64,000 bases of DNA, from contig OX438758.1 of assembly GCA_949316235.1 (NCBI GenBank), forward strand, positions 4,311,731 through 4,375,730, given 5' to 3'. This document shows, in pieces, positions 1 to 11,217 of this stretch; position 1 is the stretch's first letter, and every line of letters begins with the position of its first letter. The position numbers and the translations under genes were made by a program. Below the pieces are notes generated by a model, which saw only the letters and a program-made list of their open reading frames with translations, was not told the DNA's origin and ran no database searches. Origin of the DNA: Oegoconia quadripuncta (lineage: Eukaryota; Arthropoda; Insecta; Lepidoptera; Autostichidae).

Positions 1-527
1 GTACTTAATGCGCCACAAACTATATCGTGTCTTTCTATTAGAGCACTATTTCTTTTCTTTTTTAAATATTTGAATTTTAAGTATTTTAAAAGACGCCTTA
101 GTGAAATATTGCTGAAATCAAGCAACATATCGTCTGAATTGGCAGCTTGTAATATTTTATTTAGTGTTGGCGTCTCACCCTTCAAATAAAACTCGTTTTT
201 CCTTATGCATGACTTGTCAAAACCATCAACACTCTCAATGAGATTAGGACGCTTTTTTAACGGAGCAGGCGGCTTCACTGTATCGCTTTCTTTATACTCG
301 TTGATTACACGGTAGACACTAGTCTTTCCAATACCTAAAATGTCGGCAGTTTTCTTTTTCATGTCCGTTTTGGCCCGATATACGTCAGTAGGCCACGTTT
401 CTTGTACTTATTTATAAACGTTCACAATCATAATTTTTTCGTTTTCCGTAATATGCGATGACTTACGCCTCTTACGTGGTGAACTAAAGTGTTTAAATGA
501 CTTTGAAGTCGATGGGCCCGGTTTCAT
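1..527 (-). pseudogene. Tc1/mariner-IS630-type transposase, N-terminal part, cut by window edge
   Basis: The frame opens at ATG 527-525 and runs off the left edge. It begins MKPGPSTSK and a basic KRRK patch. A helix-turn-helix stretch follows (DILGIGKTSVYRVINEY). Next comes the spacer typical of insect IS630-like transposases, with a segment reading LRRLLKYLKFKY and ending near ALIERHDIV, just before the DDE core would start. One in-frame TAA (408-410) interrupts it at about codon 40, so the copy is probably dead. The catalytic domain lies outside the window. Family membership is inferred from domain order. Confidence 0.6.
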
Positions 528-616
528 ATCGCTTTAATATTGGTTAAGTCACTATTTGTTAATTATTAAATGACTTTGAAGTCGATGGGCCCGGTTTCAT
601 GTCGCTTTAATATTGG
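494..616. repeat. 50-bp direct duplication at the transposase start
   Basis: A segment starting AAATGACTTTGAAGTCGATG occurs at about 494-543 and again at about 567-616 with one difference (CATATC versus CATGTC). It copies the 5' end of the transposase frame, including its ATG. It may be part of a terminal repeat or a small local duplication. Confidence 0.75.
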
Positions 617-1903
617 TAATTATAACCACACTTTGTTCAGAAAAACTAAACAAAAAGTTAACAACTTGGACCAAAAACTAACTAATAGTAGTAACGTAGT
701 TAAAACAAACAACGAACAAGCAGAAATATCAAAAAAAATTGTAAACAAACTGTTTTTGTTTACATGATTTGATCCATCCTAGTACGATGGTTGAGTCACA
801 TCAATGCATGTGTGAATCGATTTGAAGACGCAATGAATTTGTAACCTTTTTAGCTAATTGTGTTGCCAGAAGAGCGCCACAAAGCTCTAATCGTGGCATG
901 GTTAGCCTTTGTTTTAATGGCGCCACTTTACTTTTAGCCAATAACAAATGAACACTGACCTGCCCAATGCTGGAGACTTAACGTATGTATATGCATGCTG
1001 AATATGCCTTTATTGAAGCGTCACTAAATGCATGCAACCCAATTTTAATGGGATTATCACATCGACACTTTGGGGTAGAAAGGTTGTATAAACCATTTTA
1101 CCCAAAAATGAGTCATGAATGCAGTCTTATTCAGAATTTTCCGCTCTATTGATTGGTCTATATGACGCCTTCAAATTCGCAAAAAAATGGTTTTTACGGC
1201 CCAGATGATTTCAACGTCTAAACAATGGTTTTGTTGTAATTTATGACGTAAGAACCAAAAAAATATTATTGCTCTAACCATTTGGAGTAACGCAAAATTT
1301 TTAAAAAGTTCAGGTTGTAAAGGACGGTACATTTGAGTCAAGTATGGCGTACTAACAAAGTAACAAATTGCGCTTGGTTGTAAAAACCAAGTTCAATAGC
1401 ATTTCGATTTACAGCCTTTTTACTCCATACGTTTAGTACAATTTGGTTTTTACACCCTGAGCTCAAGTAGATCAACTGACGGTAAAGTAGTTACATCAGG
1501 TTACATCCATCCGGAACAGATTCGTGAAGTGCATATTGGCTTTTACATCCTCATACAATTATTACAAATACATTGAAAAGTACTTACTCCCTTCGAAAAA
1601 ATACCTACTTTAGAAACCAAACTCTGCCGAGAGCCGCCTTGGCGCCTCAAGACTCGTCATAGTAATTTTAGACGTTATGATTGCTAAATAATAAGGTTCA
1701 TTATGCAATAGTTACGGGTCTCCTTCATACAATAGAGTGAGATAGATAGTGGTCAAATAGCTTCGTTTCAACAATCGTTTTCTCAAGAGGCCGGCCGGCG
1801 TGGTTCAGTTGTAAACAGATAGCCGTACGTAGCGTCGTATTGTGAATTTGTTAAACTTCTTTGATAAATAGCAAGGTGATGGTGTAACTTATCGAGTGTC
1901 GCG
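617..1903. other. Intergenic, no gene recognised
   Basis: AT-rich sequence without a convincing reading frame or recognisable repeat boundary. The last 100 bases precede the first exon of the next gene and presumably hold its promoter, but I see no clear TATA box there. Confidence 0.5.
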
Positions 1904-2125
1904 ATGGAAAACAACCTGAATTCATTATTTAAAAGAAGAAGAGTACTTCAATCACTATTAAAACGACTAAATCGAACGCCAGAAAGGTAAGGAAAGTTAT
2001 ACCTACTTTTTTTACTTTAGCTTCCTTTTAAGTGTAAGTAGGTTTTAATTATTAGGTACCGATGTGTAACTCAGTGTTCATAACTTATCTAGCCCGGTGT
2101 GGCATGACTGCTGAATTTAGTGTAG

Positions 2126-2385
2126 AATAAAATCATCATCATTATCATCCTGGCGTGGTCCCGGTTCTGCTCTCGCGCACGAGGGCCCGGGGTCCGCCTT
2201 GAACATGGTCCAGGGTTTGGCAGATTAGGTAATTACAGTGGAGCGACTGCCATCCTACCTCCGTGACCCTGATACCAGGAGAACCTGATCAGATTGGATC
2301 ATGGTTACACATTCAGTCGCCTGAATGTGCAGGTTTCCTCACGATGTTTTCCCTCACCGTAAGAGCATCGGTTAGCATTCAACTA
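2126..2385. repeat. Lepidopteran-type short interspersed repeat in intron 1
   Basis: The stretch contains CCTGGCGTGGTCCCGG and GGTTTCCTCACGATGTTTTC followed by CCTCACCGTAAGAGC. These phrases recur in a repeat very common in moth genomes. It lies within the intron between the first two exons of the surrounding gene. The class (SINE or other) is not settled. Confidence 0.6.
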
Positions 2386-2390
2386 ATGTA

Positions 2391-2535
2391 CATTTTTTTT
2401 TTTTATTAAAAACTGGTATCGCATTTGACTACAATCTCACCTGATGGAAAGTGATGAGGTAGCCGAAGATGTATCACGCGCACCCAGTAAATGCCTATTC
2501 ACTCTAGAATTGATGATGGCCGCGGGGGAGTGTTA
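2391..2535. repeat. Second interspersed repeat fragment in the same intron
   Basis: After a T-run the sequence reads CAATCTCACCTGATGG, AAGTGATGAGG and CGAAGATG. This resembles a widespread lepidopteran retroelement tail (CACCTGATGGTAAGTGATG). It directly abuts the preceding repeat, so the intron has grown by successive insertions. Confidence 0.45.
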
Positions 2536-3525
2536 GAATAAAATGAAGGTCATTTAAAAAACGGCGACTTAGTTCCAATTATTAGTAGCCACCGTCGCCG
2601 GGTCAGATAAGTTTTTGGCGCTATAAATAATTTGTTTAGTTACATATTATAGTGTTATCAATATTAACACCTGTCTAATAATAATATGCCTAAGTATATA
2701 TTATTTGAATAGGTTATTTTTTTAGATAATAGTTATAAGTACCCAAATAACCGTGGTCGTAACGAACACCAGTCGAGATACATGGTTTATACACCCTTTT
2801 TGGTTTCTATATTTATTTAGTTTTAACGGTTTTAGTGGTTTATACGACGTAGTTTACTACTGGTCAAGGCTTTTACTTCCTACTCACTTTTTGCCTCCGA
2901 AAGAAAAGTGTCTTCAACATTATAATTTATTTTTGAATATTCAGATGAATAAATTTAAATAAATTAGTTGGCGCCTATCGGGATCATCACCGAGATCCTC
3001 CCACTCTCTTTGCCACCACTCTGACTACTGTTAGAGGTGGATGCCATGAATGATAAAAGCACTTCAATAATTATTATTATGTGAACCCGCAGTTGACTAT
3101 TATGAAGTATTTTTTACTTACAGATTGAATCACAAACTACAAGGTGAGATAGGCATTTACAAAAGCATTGATAAAAATCGCAATGATGTAAATCAGTGCA
3201 CAGACATCATAGAAGAAAGTGATACAGAAAGCCCACCGAAAAGAAAAAAAGTTATAAAAGAAAATATCATAATACATAGCAGCAGCGAAAGTGACTTCAA
3301 TACTTCTACAATATCTGTACCCCGATCAAATACATCTTTCTTTGTAGACGAGAATGTTGGTGGTCCGAACAGTCCATTAAAAAGTACTGATGAAAAGAAG
3401 CAAAATAAAGTTAATATTATTTCTATCGAAGTAATAAAACATGGGAACAGTACTAAACCCACGTGTTTGGAGCCACTTGTACAACCATACCAGTATTTTT
3501 ACGACCCACCTGCAGTAGCAGTAGC

Positions 3526-3567
3526 AGGGCTGGGCATCGCTAGAAGTATCTAGCGATGCCCAGCCCT
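3526..3567. repeat. Perfect 19-bp inverted repeat with 4-nt loop
   Basis: Left arm 3526-3544 (AGGGCTGGGCATCGCTAGA) is the exact reverse complement of 3549-3567, separated by AGTA. It sits exactly where the reading frame of the surrounding gene changes. The right arm belongs to a diverged minisatellite unit, so the left arm looks like an inverted copy of it. Confidence 0.95.
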
Positions 3568-3940
3568 CAGATTCGAACTCCCTGCGTCCTGATGAAACCC
3601 CGTGCTTGACGACGATGTACCCATCTACTGCTTCCGACGACGCTCAGCTCTCAGCTTCGTGCTCCCTGCTTCCTGACGAAACTCCTTTATTGACGACGAG
3701 CTACCCACCTGCTGCTTCCGACGACGCTCAGCCCTCAGCTTCGTGCTCCCTGCTTCCTGACGAAACTCCGTTATTGACGACGAGCTACCCACCTGCTGCT
3801 TCTGACAACGCTCAGCCCTCAGCTTCGTGCTCCCTGCTTCCTGACGAAACTCCTTTATTGACTACGAGCTACCCACCTGCTGCTTCCGACGACGCTCAGC
3901 CCTCAGCTTCGAGCTCCCTGCGTCCTGATGACAAAGGAAC
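3552..3940 (+). repeat. 84-bp coding minisatellite
   Basis: Units encode a 28-residue repeat built on SYPPAASDDAQPSASCSLLP. Unit starts (TAC codon) fall at 3618, 3702, 3786 and 3870, spaced exactly 84 bp, and a diverged partial unit precedes them from about 3552. Being a multiple of three, the array can vary in copy number without breaking the frame. Confidence 0.95.
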
Positions 3941-6007
3941 TCCAGAAATGAAGCAACATACAAAACGTAAAAGATCATCGTTTAAAAGGTCCTTATACGT
4001 TGAATTATTGTCAGAAGATGAATTAATGGATTTTAGTGCAGGAAGTTCCGATGAGTGGTCCTGTAATGAATCTGAAACGAGCAATAGTCCTAAGAAAAAA
4101 AAGACGAAACGTAGTAAAAAGCAAACCAACGAAAACAATGTTGAAAGTATAGATAATCGGAAGAAGAAAAAAACAATTCATAAAAGAAAGCAGCGGAAAC
4201 AAAGACGGAGGTAAAAGCTACGAAAACAGAAAAGGAAAATCTGAACCAGACAAAACTATGGGACATAATCCTTGTAAGCCGGATAAGTGTAAAAGGGGTT
4301 GTTATGATATATCCGAAGAAAAAAGAAATTGCATTTTCAATTTCTACTGGAGCTTAGATCCCCAGAGGAAAAAAGACTGGCTCGTCAATTGTACTCGCTT
4401 AGTTCCAGTATCACGCACAAGAACACCTCATGAAAGCAGGAGAAGTCTTACTTATGAATATTTTATCAACGATGGTGAAGATCGTAAGAAGGTGTGTCAA
4501 AAGTTTTTACTTGAAACCCTCAATGTAACTCAGAAATTTTTACTGTACACTCTGTCGCATTCTAAAGAAGGCATGGCCCAAAATGACTTGAGGACACGCA
4601 ATGTTCCTGCTAAATATTCTTCCGATGATAAAGAATATGTGAAGATGTTCATTGAAGAGCTACCTGCAGTGCCTTCGCACTACACCTGGAAGCGATCAAG
4701 TAAGGTATACCTTCCTCAGGAACTCAAAAACGTTACTAATTTGTATAGAATTTACCAGAAACAGTGTGAAAGTAATGATAAGCAACCTGTCGGAGAATCG
4801 GTTTTTAGGATGATATTCAACAATGAATACAATATCAGTTTTCATACGCCAAAGAAAGATAAATGTTTTTTTGTGTACAAAAGCAGAGCGCAATGAGGAC
4901 ATGAGTGAAGCAGAAAAAAAGAACTTAGATACGCATTGTAAAGAAAAGGAATCTATGTACAAAAGATTTTCAGCTCACCAAAAATTCAATAGTCTCAAAA
5001 ATGACACACTGACCACAAGCTTTGATCTGCAGAAGGTGCTAACCACACCTCATGGAGATAGCATGCTATTAGGATATTCCAGAAAATATGCAGTATTTAA
5101 TTTCACTCTGTACGAAAGTGGGACTCAAAATGGATATTGCTATGTATGGGGAGAATGTGATGCGAAACGGGGCAGCCAGGAAATTGCTACATGTTTATAT
5201 AGATACTTTAAAGAAGTTGATAATAGAAAGGTGAAACATTTGATTCTTTACTGTGATTCTTGTGTGGGACAAAACAAGAACAAGGTAGTCTTGTCTGTTG
5301 TTAATCAGTTCCTCAAGCAATCTACATGCTTACAGAATATTCAAATAAATTTTTTGCTGCCCGGACATACGTATATGCCCGTAGATTCAATGCATGCAAC
5401 AATTGAAAAGGAAGTTCAAAAGCTCACAGTATGGAGCCCCTCACAATGGCTACCTTACATTTCCTCAGCACGAAAACGTCCTCAACCCTACCAAGTCAAT
5501 ATTTTGGAACATGAGGACTTCATCAACTGGGAAGAACTTGCATCTAAAACTTTCACAAAAGAAACACAAAAAAAAATTAAAATCCAACAAATGAGGATTG
5601 CGACGTTTAAAAAAAGAATTACAAATAAAGTAGAAATTAAGTACTCAATGTGTGAAGACGCACTCGAAGAAACAATCAATCTTTGTGAAGGATCTACAAA
5701 AAGCAAAAAGGGAAAGGGGAAAGGGAAAGGAACAGGAAGATTCAAAGGAAAAGGTAGAGGAAGAATTCACGATAAAGTCGACGACACAAATAGCGAACAA
5801 AGTTCCATCCAAGGAGAAGAATTGGTATTGGGAAAGTTGTATGACCGTCGGCTACCCATTTCAACTGCAAAATACAACGATTTGAAACGTTTGTGTGAAA
5901 AGGGAATCATACCAAAACCATATCAACATGAATATTTGAATTTACCTCATGAATCTTTACAAGACTGCCTTATAGATACAGATGAAGACGATGAAGACGA
6001 AAATTAA

Positions 6008-6787
6008 TATAAATATTTATATTCATTTTCGTCTTGGTTCTTTTATTAATTTTTATCTTGGTCATTTAACACACAGTCAAAGTTTTATATTGTAGTTAGA
6101 AAGAATAAGATGTTGCTCAGAGCAACTTTAATTATTAAGGACGTACAAATAATTGTGAACTAGGTAAATTGGTACTTTTAATTTGTTTGTTATTTGTAAT
6201 TTATCATTGTTTATTATCATATCAGTGATTTATTCCTTGCTTAGATGTGTCAAAGCACGACTCTAGTACAAGATCCAATTACCTTCCTAGATTTAAATAG
6301 TGCCAGACTGTTGCCCGGCTTAAATAGAACTTATCCTAAAGTAAACAGAAGTTTAGACTGATTATTGCTTAACTTTGATCTCAATAATTGTTCTTTGAAT
6401 AGTATTATTATAACTGTTAAACTAAATAATCGTAATTCGTTGCGGCAATTCCAATATTTCACTCTATTTTAAGGTAACTACTTATATGCTTTTAACGTTA
6501 TAATTACTGTCACATTAAAGTTGTGTTAACGTTTTCCTTAATAAAAACAACTTCGTTTAACAAAAAGACTGTTTTATTTTGTACCCTGTTTTTAGTAAAT
6601 TCATTATTTTCAAAATTTGTTAACTGATTACGATTGGAATTAGTTCACACATAGGTACCAGTACCGTGCAGTATTTAAATACTTATAGTGGTTTTTGTTA
6701 CCCAAGTTTATCGTAAGAAATGTAAAATTACTATAAATTGAGCATAGTTTTGTTACTGTTTTTGTTGAACTTTGTCTTGTTACGAGT
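6008..6787. other. AT-rich intergenic
   Basis: Holds the 3' flank of the preceding gene (AATAAA-like signal near 6540) and the upstream region of the next transposon. The 5' terminal repeat of that transposon was not located. No further gene is seen. Confidence 0.45.
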
Positions 6788-8070
6788 ATGCCTAATTACT
6801 CTAACGAAGAGTACGCCGATATGGTGATGGCATGTTGCGGCCAATGGCGTTGCGCGTGAAGCCCGACGGATTTATCAATCAAGATATCCCAATAGGAGAC
6901 TACCCCATCATGAGACATTTTCAACGACTTGCCGTCGTTTCAGAGAGACTGGGAACCTACATCACCAAGAACCTCGTGTTAATGTGAGGGAACACAATGT
7001 TGCAGTCGATAATACTCTTATTAAAATTAAGTTTTAGAGTGAAGTGGTAGCGATGCAGACTTTTGATCCGACGGTCCTGGGTTCGATTCCCAGTCGTTTT
7101 GTAACATTTGTATGAAAACAAAATGTTTGCTCTCGGATGAGTACTTTGTGTATGTGATCGTATGTATCCTAAGGAACTCACGACACGAGATGACATTGTG
7201 TCATTTGTTTTTTTATATTTTTTATCTGCTAGATGTTGTCTTTTACTGACTAGTGTTTCGAATCGCAAACTGATTAAAATAAGTAACAATTTTACAAGTA
7301 CTTCGAGCAAAACGAATCCCGCTACATTTGTATCAAACTTAAAACAATTACTTGTTACAGGTATCCAGGATGGTGATCCTGCTCGACGTTTGGAATTCTG
7401 TCGGTTTTTACTACATACCGATGTTGATGATGGCGAATTTTTAAAACGTATCCTTTGGACGGATGAGTCATCATTTGACAGAGAAGGCATAACATATTTA
7501 CATAATTTGCACCACTGGGCACCCAAAGGGCAAAATCCACACGTAAAGCGACAACGGGGATTTCAGCAAAGATTTAGCGTCAATGTTTGGGCGGGTGTGA
7601 TTGGTAGGAACCTCATCGGACCTCATTATCTACCAGATCGTCTGACGGGGCCTGCCTATTTGGAATTCTTAGAAACTGTTTTGCCCGAATTTATGGCTGA
7701 CCTGCCGATATTTGAAGAAGACGTACCCATTGCCTTCCAACACGACGGTTGCACGGCTCATTTTCAGCGAGAAGTTCGCGAATTCCTAAATAATTCTTTT
7801 CCCAATTCTTGGATAGGCAGAGGCAGCTCGATACCTTGGCCCGCCCGGTCACCAGATCTAACTCCGTTGGATTTTTACGTCTGGGGCCGGGCCAAAGAAT
7901 TAGTTTATTTCACGGAAGTGCCCTCAAGAGAAGTATTAATTCAAAGAATTAACTCCGCATTTGAAACAATGAAAGAGGAAATGCGGATGGCAACAACCAC
8001 TACAGAAATAAGAAAAAGGTGTCGAGCTTGCATTCGCAACAGAGGTTCCCATTTTGAGCAAAACTGGTAA
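6788..8070 (+). pseudogene. DD41D-type Tc1/mariner transposase, interrupted
   Basis: The N-terminal helix-turn-helix (DUF4817-like) starts MPNYSNEEYADM at 6788 but is out of frame within about 20 codons. After an insertion the frame resumes near 7360 and continues to 8070. The catalytic part shows WTDES, then QHDGCTAH, then SPDLTPLDFYVWG. I count 41 residues between the second and third aspartates, the spacing of the DD41D group rather than classical mariner (34) or Tc1. The C-terminus ends GSHFEQNW. The element is dead because of the N-terminal frameshift and the insertion. Confidence 0.7.
7035..7165 (+). mobile_element. tRNA-derived SINE head inside the transposase
   Basis: A box-A-like stretch (GAAGTGGTAGCGATGCAG) is followed about 35 nt later by a perfect box B (GGTTCGATTCC). 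These are RNA polymerase III promoter elements. It does not fold as a complete tRNA, and an insect-SINE-like body (TTTGTATGAAAACAAAATG, CTCGGATGAGT) follows. It lies in a roughly 340-bp insertion that splits the surrounding transposase. Confidence 0.6.
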
Positions 8071-8367
8071 TTAAAGTATTTAATTATGAAAATAAATAAT
8101 TACATTGATATGATTGTTTTATTGATCTAACCAAACGAAACACAGTTCAGAAAAAAGAGATCATTTGCACGTTCAGACAAGGGCAGATTTTATTAGATCT
8201 TTTGGTTCTGGTTCTGTCAACAAATTTAAGTTTATAAAGTAATGTGAACAAATTGAATTCCAAATTTTAGAGCAATTGCTTTTTTTGATAACATGTAGAA
8301 GTGTCATAAAACACAGAAGTACCTAGTACCGTTAGGAAGAACATAAAATAGCAGATGGTACCGCTAG

Positions 8368-9090
8368 GTCGTTCACGTTCCAAAATTAAAAATGCATTTT
8401 AAAATGTATTGCGTTTTAAAAATACAATAAATAAAAAATGCTTTTAAATTAAAAAAAAACATAGAGAAATTGACCTCTCTGACGAAATCCTAACTTTTGA
8501 GGCATTTTTTTTCGGATTTCAATAAAGTATCTTACACCGTTAGAGAGGTAATAAACTACAAAACTTTATAAAAGAAAATGAAATTCTCAATACTTGTTAC
8601 TTTTTTTTAAAATTAATTTTGAAGTTGAATTTTATTTATTTATTTATTTAACACTTTATTGCATATATGTATAAGTATACAAACATACATTGAACAAACA
8701 TGGGACAGAAATTACAATACAATACAATAAAAGTCGTTCACGTTCCAAAATTAAAAATGCATTTTAAAATGTATTGCGTTTTAAAAATACAATAAATAAA
8801 AAATGCTTTTAAATTAAAAAAAAACTTAGAGAAATTGACCTCTCTGACGAAATCCTAACTTTTGAGGCATTTTTTTTCGGATTTCAATAAAGTATCTTAC
8901 ACCGTTAGAGAGGTAATAAACTACAAAACTTTATAAAAGAACATGAAATTCTCAATACTTGTTACTTTTTTTTTCAATTAATTTTGAAGTTGAATTTTAT
9001 TTATTTATTTAACACTTTATTGCATATATAAGTATACAAACATACATTGAACAAACATGGGACAGAAATTACAATACAATACAATAAAAT
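8368..9090. repeat. Tandem duplication, 365-bp unit, two copies
   Basis: Copies 8368-8732 and 8733-9090 start GTCGTTCACGTTCC and end CAATACAATACAATA. They differ by a few substitutions (AGAAAATG versus AGAACATG) and a short deletion in the TTTATTTA run. The shared tail (TTTATT repeats, AACACTTTATTGCA) resembles a lepidopteran LINE 3' end in reverse. The high identity implies a recent duplication. Confidence 0.9.
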
Positions 9091-9279
9091 ACAAATTTCA
9101 TTCATACGTTCCCTTTTGATTTATCAAAAAAACACATTTTTTCCAAATTTGTGGTGCAGATTGGAACAAAACGTGTCATTTTTATGAAGATGCATACGTT
9201 AGAGAATGCACCTGAAAAAAATAATACTTTTCTAATGAAAAATACAAAAGTTACAGGGTTTTAATTGCGATATTTTGGG

Positions 9280-9418
9280 GATTTTTAGAAAAAAATGGCT
9301 AAAAATCATATCTCCATAGCCGTAACTCTTTGTACCAGGGACTGTAGATGGAAATGTAGCAAATGACCCCACCAGCAACCCAAAAAAAATTGTCGGTCCA
9401 TGCGCCTAACACCCTGTA
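9280..9418. repeat. Possible Tc1/mariner terminal fragment
   Basis: The stretch ends GCGCCTAACACCCTGTA followed by TATATA. An outward CACCCTGTA end next to TA is a common terminal signature of Tc1/mariner-type elements and MITEs. The partner end was not found, so this is a candidate only. Its neighbours, 9091-9279 and 9419-9952, are AT-rich with no gene. Confidence 0.35.
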
Positions 9419-9952
9419 TATATACGTATATATACACAAATCTTATATCAATGGAAAAAAAATCAGCCCATAACTAAATATGTGAAGTTACCCTACGTTC
9501 AAAGTCTGTTTTAAAAAAGAAATATCGTTTACCTAAACACACGTGGGCTTGTGTACTACGAGACGAAATTTGGAAAGCGACAAGGAAACTATGCTCTTGG
9601 ATTTTCAAGCAATATAATTAAAGTTATAAATGAAGTCAAAATAACTTGTAAAGGTTGGTGTAAACAATGCAATGCGTATATAACAGTTGTAACTATTTGG
9701 CCCGTTGACAAAATTGCCTGCCTATACGACTTTTACCTGGACGTTGCAATCCACTGTATCCATGAAGCTGCTCATCATACTACTGTGAGTCAATTTTTGC
9801 CAAATCTTATACTATCTCATCACATTCTAAATCTCATCAAAGTGCAGTGAAGTTTAGTGATCCTATGTAAAATTTTATGTGTGCGAATTTGTAGACTCAT
9901 TTTATTTCTTTAATTTTATATACACAACACTGTTCCAAATCCTAGCCTATAT

Positions 9953-10510
9953 ATGTCCCTTTTCAAATTTGTTGAAGTAGTGGGAACTCCCAATTCAAAA
10001 TCCAACCTTAAAGGCGCCTTAGAAATGGCTGACAAAGTCACCCTTAGCTTTCTCACTAAGTTTATTAAATCATATAAAGGCGACAGAGAAAGACTAGCCG
10101 CCTTTCTCACAAATTGTGATAATGCTGTCTCTTTAGCCAGTGCCGAAAAGCAAACAACTTTATGTAAATTTATTATTTCCCAGCTAGAAGGCAAGGCGCA
10201 GTTAGCATGTAACCTTAAGAATTTTAGCACTTGGTCAGATTTAAAATATTTCCTAAGATCAAGCTTCGGAGAAAAAACATTCATCACATCTCCTTATTGA
10301 TCTCCAAAATTGTAGGCAACTACCATCCGAATCAGTAACTCAATATTCTTTGAGATTAGAGTCGTGCTTAACGCGATTGCAAGCCGATATCCAACATAAT
10401 TGCGCAGATAAAAAGGAATTAATAGGTAGGATCGCAGCAATGGATGACCTAGCTTTGAACACTTTTATTATGAGTCTAAACCCCAACTTTCCGTATATAC
10501 TGGTATTACA
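9953..10510 (+). pseudogene. Ty3/gypsy gag fragment
   Basis: The first frame (9953-10300) contains GDRERLAAFLTNCDNAVSL and LEGKAQLACNLKNFSTWSDL, the capsid-type gag signature of arthropod gypsy elements. It is continued in a different frame to about 10510 by a segment containing SLRLESCLTRLQADI and ELIGRIAAMDDLALNTF. A frameshift near 10280 separates the two. The fragment ends abruptly at the pogo terminal repeat; no zinc knuckle, protease or pol is seen. Confidence 0.75.
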
Positions 10511-11217
10511 ATATTATTATAGTACCCGCGGGTATTAAAGCCTGTCGGGTAATGAGGCCTAAATGTCAAAAATCACACTAAACAAAGGAGTTGACGCTCA
10601 ATGTTACACTCACACATGCATAGCGCGACTACAAACCGCCGCGAGGCGGCGGACGCGCGCTACCTCTCCCCCCCGCGTTAGTTTCGGCGAACACATTCTA
10701 ACGAGCGGCCGCACGGCATGAATTATAAAAATTGGCTCCAGTAAAATGTAAGTAATTCTTTAAATATTGCATTTATCTACCTGTATTGACTGTGTGTTTG
10801 TGTGTTAATGCATGCTTGTCCTATATTACCTAATTAAATGACGTGGTAGTTCTCCGATTTTTATTTATTTCGTTTTCTTTACGCACGTGGTCGGCGGAAA
10901 TTAAGGCCTACAAAAATTTTCAATAGGCCTTATTATACTCTTATTTTTATTCGACTGCAAAAATAGGGTTATGTTTTTCCAGTGTGTCTATTGTCTATCT
11001 TTTTCACAGCAACTGTTATACAGCCTTGTTAAGGTTACTTCCTGATGTGGGTATAGACTTGATTTTGCGAGTTTTTGGTTTTAGAAAAGTAATTAACTTT
11101 TATTGCATTATTGCATCTAAGTTTATTCGTTTTGATTGTTAAATTATTATTTTTAATTTTACTTATAGGTATACCTACCTATTCTACTTAATCTATTTAT
11201 GTCTATTTACAGTTCCT

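Larger units (their letters stand above)
1904..6007 (+). pseudogene. DUF7869-type transposase-like gene, spliced, with frameshifts
   Basis: Exon 1 is 1904-1986 (starts MENNLNSLFKRRR) and ends at donor AG|GTAAGG. Exon 2 starts at 3124 after TTACAG, and the phases agree (AG|A). The reading frame then continues in three other frames: 3552-4214 (minisatellite-coded acidic and lysine-rich region), about 4180-4894 (Cys-rich start MGHNPCKPDKCKRGC) and 4823-6007. The C-terminal part has YCYVWGECDAKRG, ILYCDSCVGQNKNK and LLPGHTYMPVDS, the pattern of the DUF7869 nuclease-like domain found in insect repeat proteins. The breaks lie at about 3527-3548, about 4166-4190 and the T-run at 4865-4871. The last splits a KDKC...C motif. 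It is probably a dead transposon gene; the superfamily is not settled (Sola-like is one guess). Confidence 0.65.

Noticed and set aside
570..767. 65-codon open frame on the plus strand
   Set aside because: It lies over the duplicated 5' end of an antisense transposase and has no recognisable domain.
7035..7100. Possible tRNA gene (box A and box B)
   Set aside because: No acceptor stem or full cloverleaf; the following body fits a tRNA-derived SINE better. The same applies to 22960-23030.
9551..9850. 99-codon open frame with several Cys/His residues
   Set aside because: No family resemblance, no splice or promoter context, and it begins in low-complexity AT-rich sequence.
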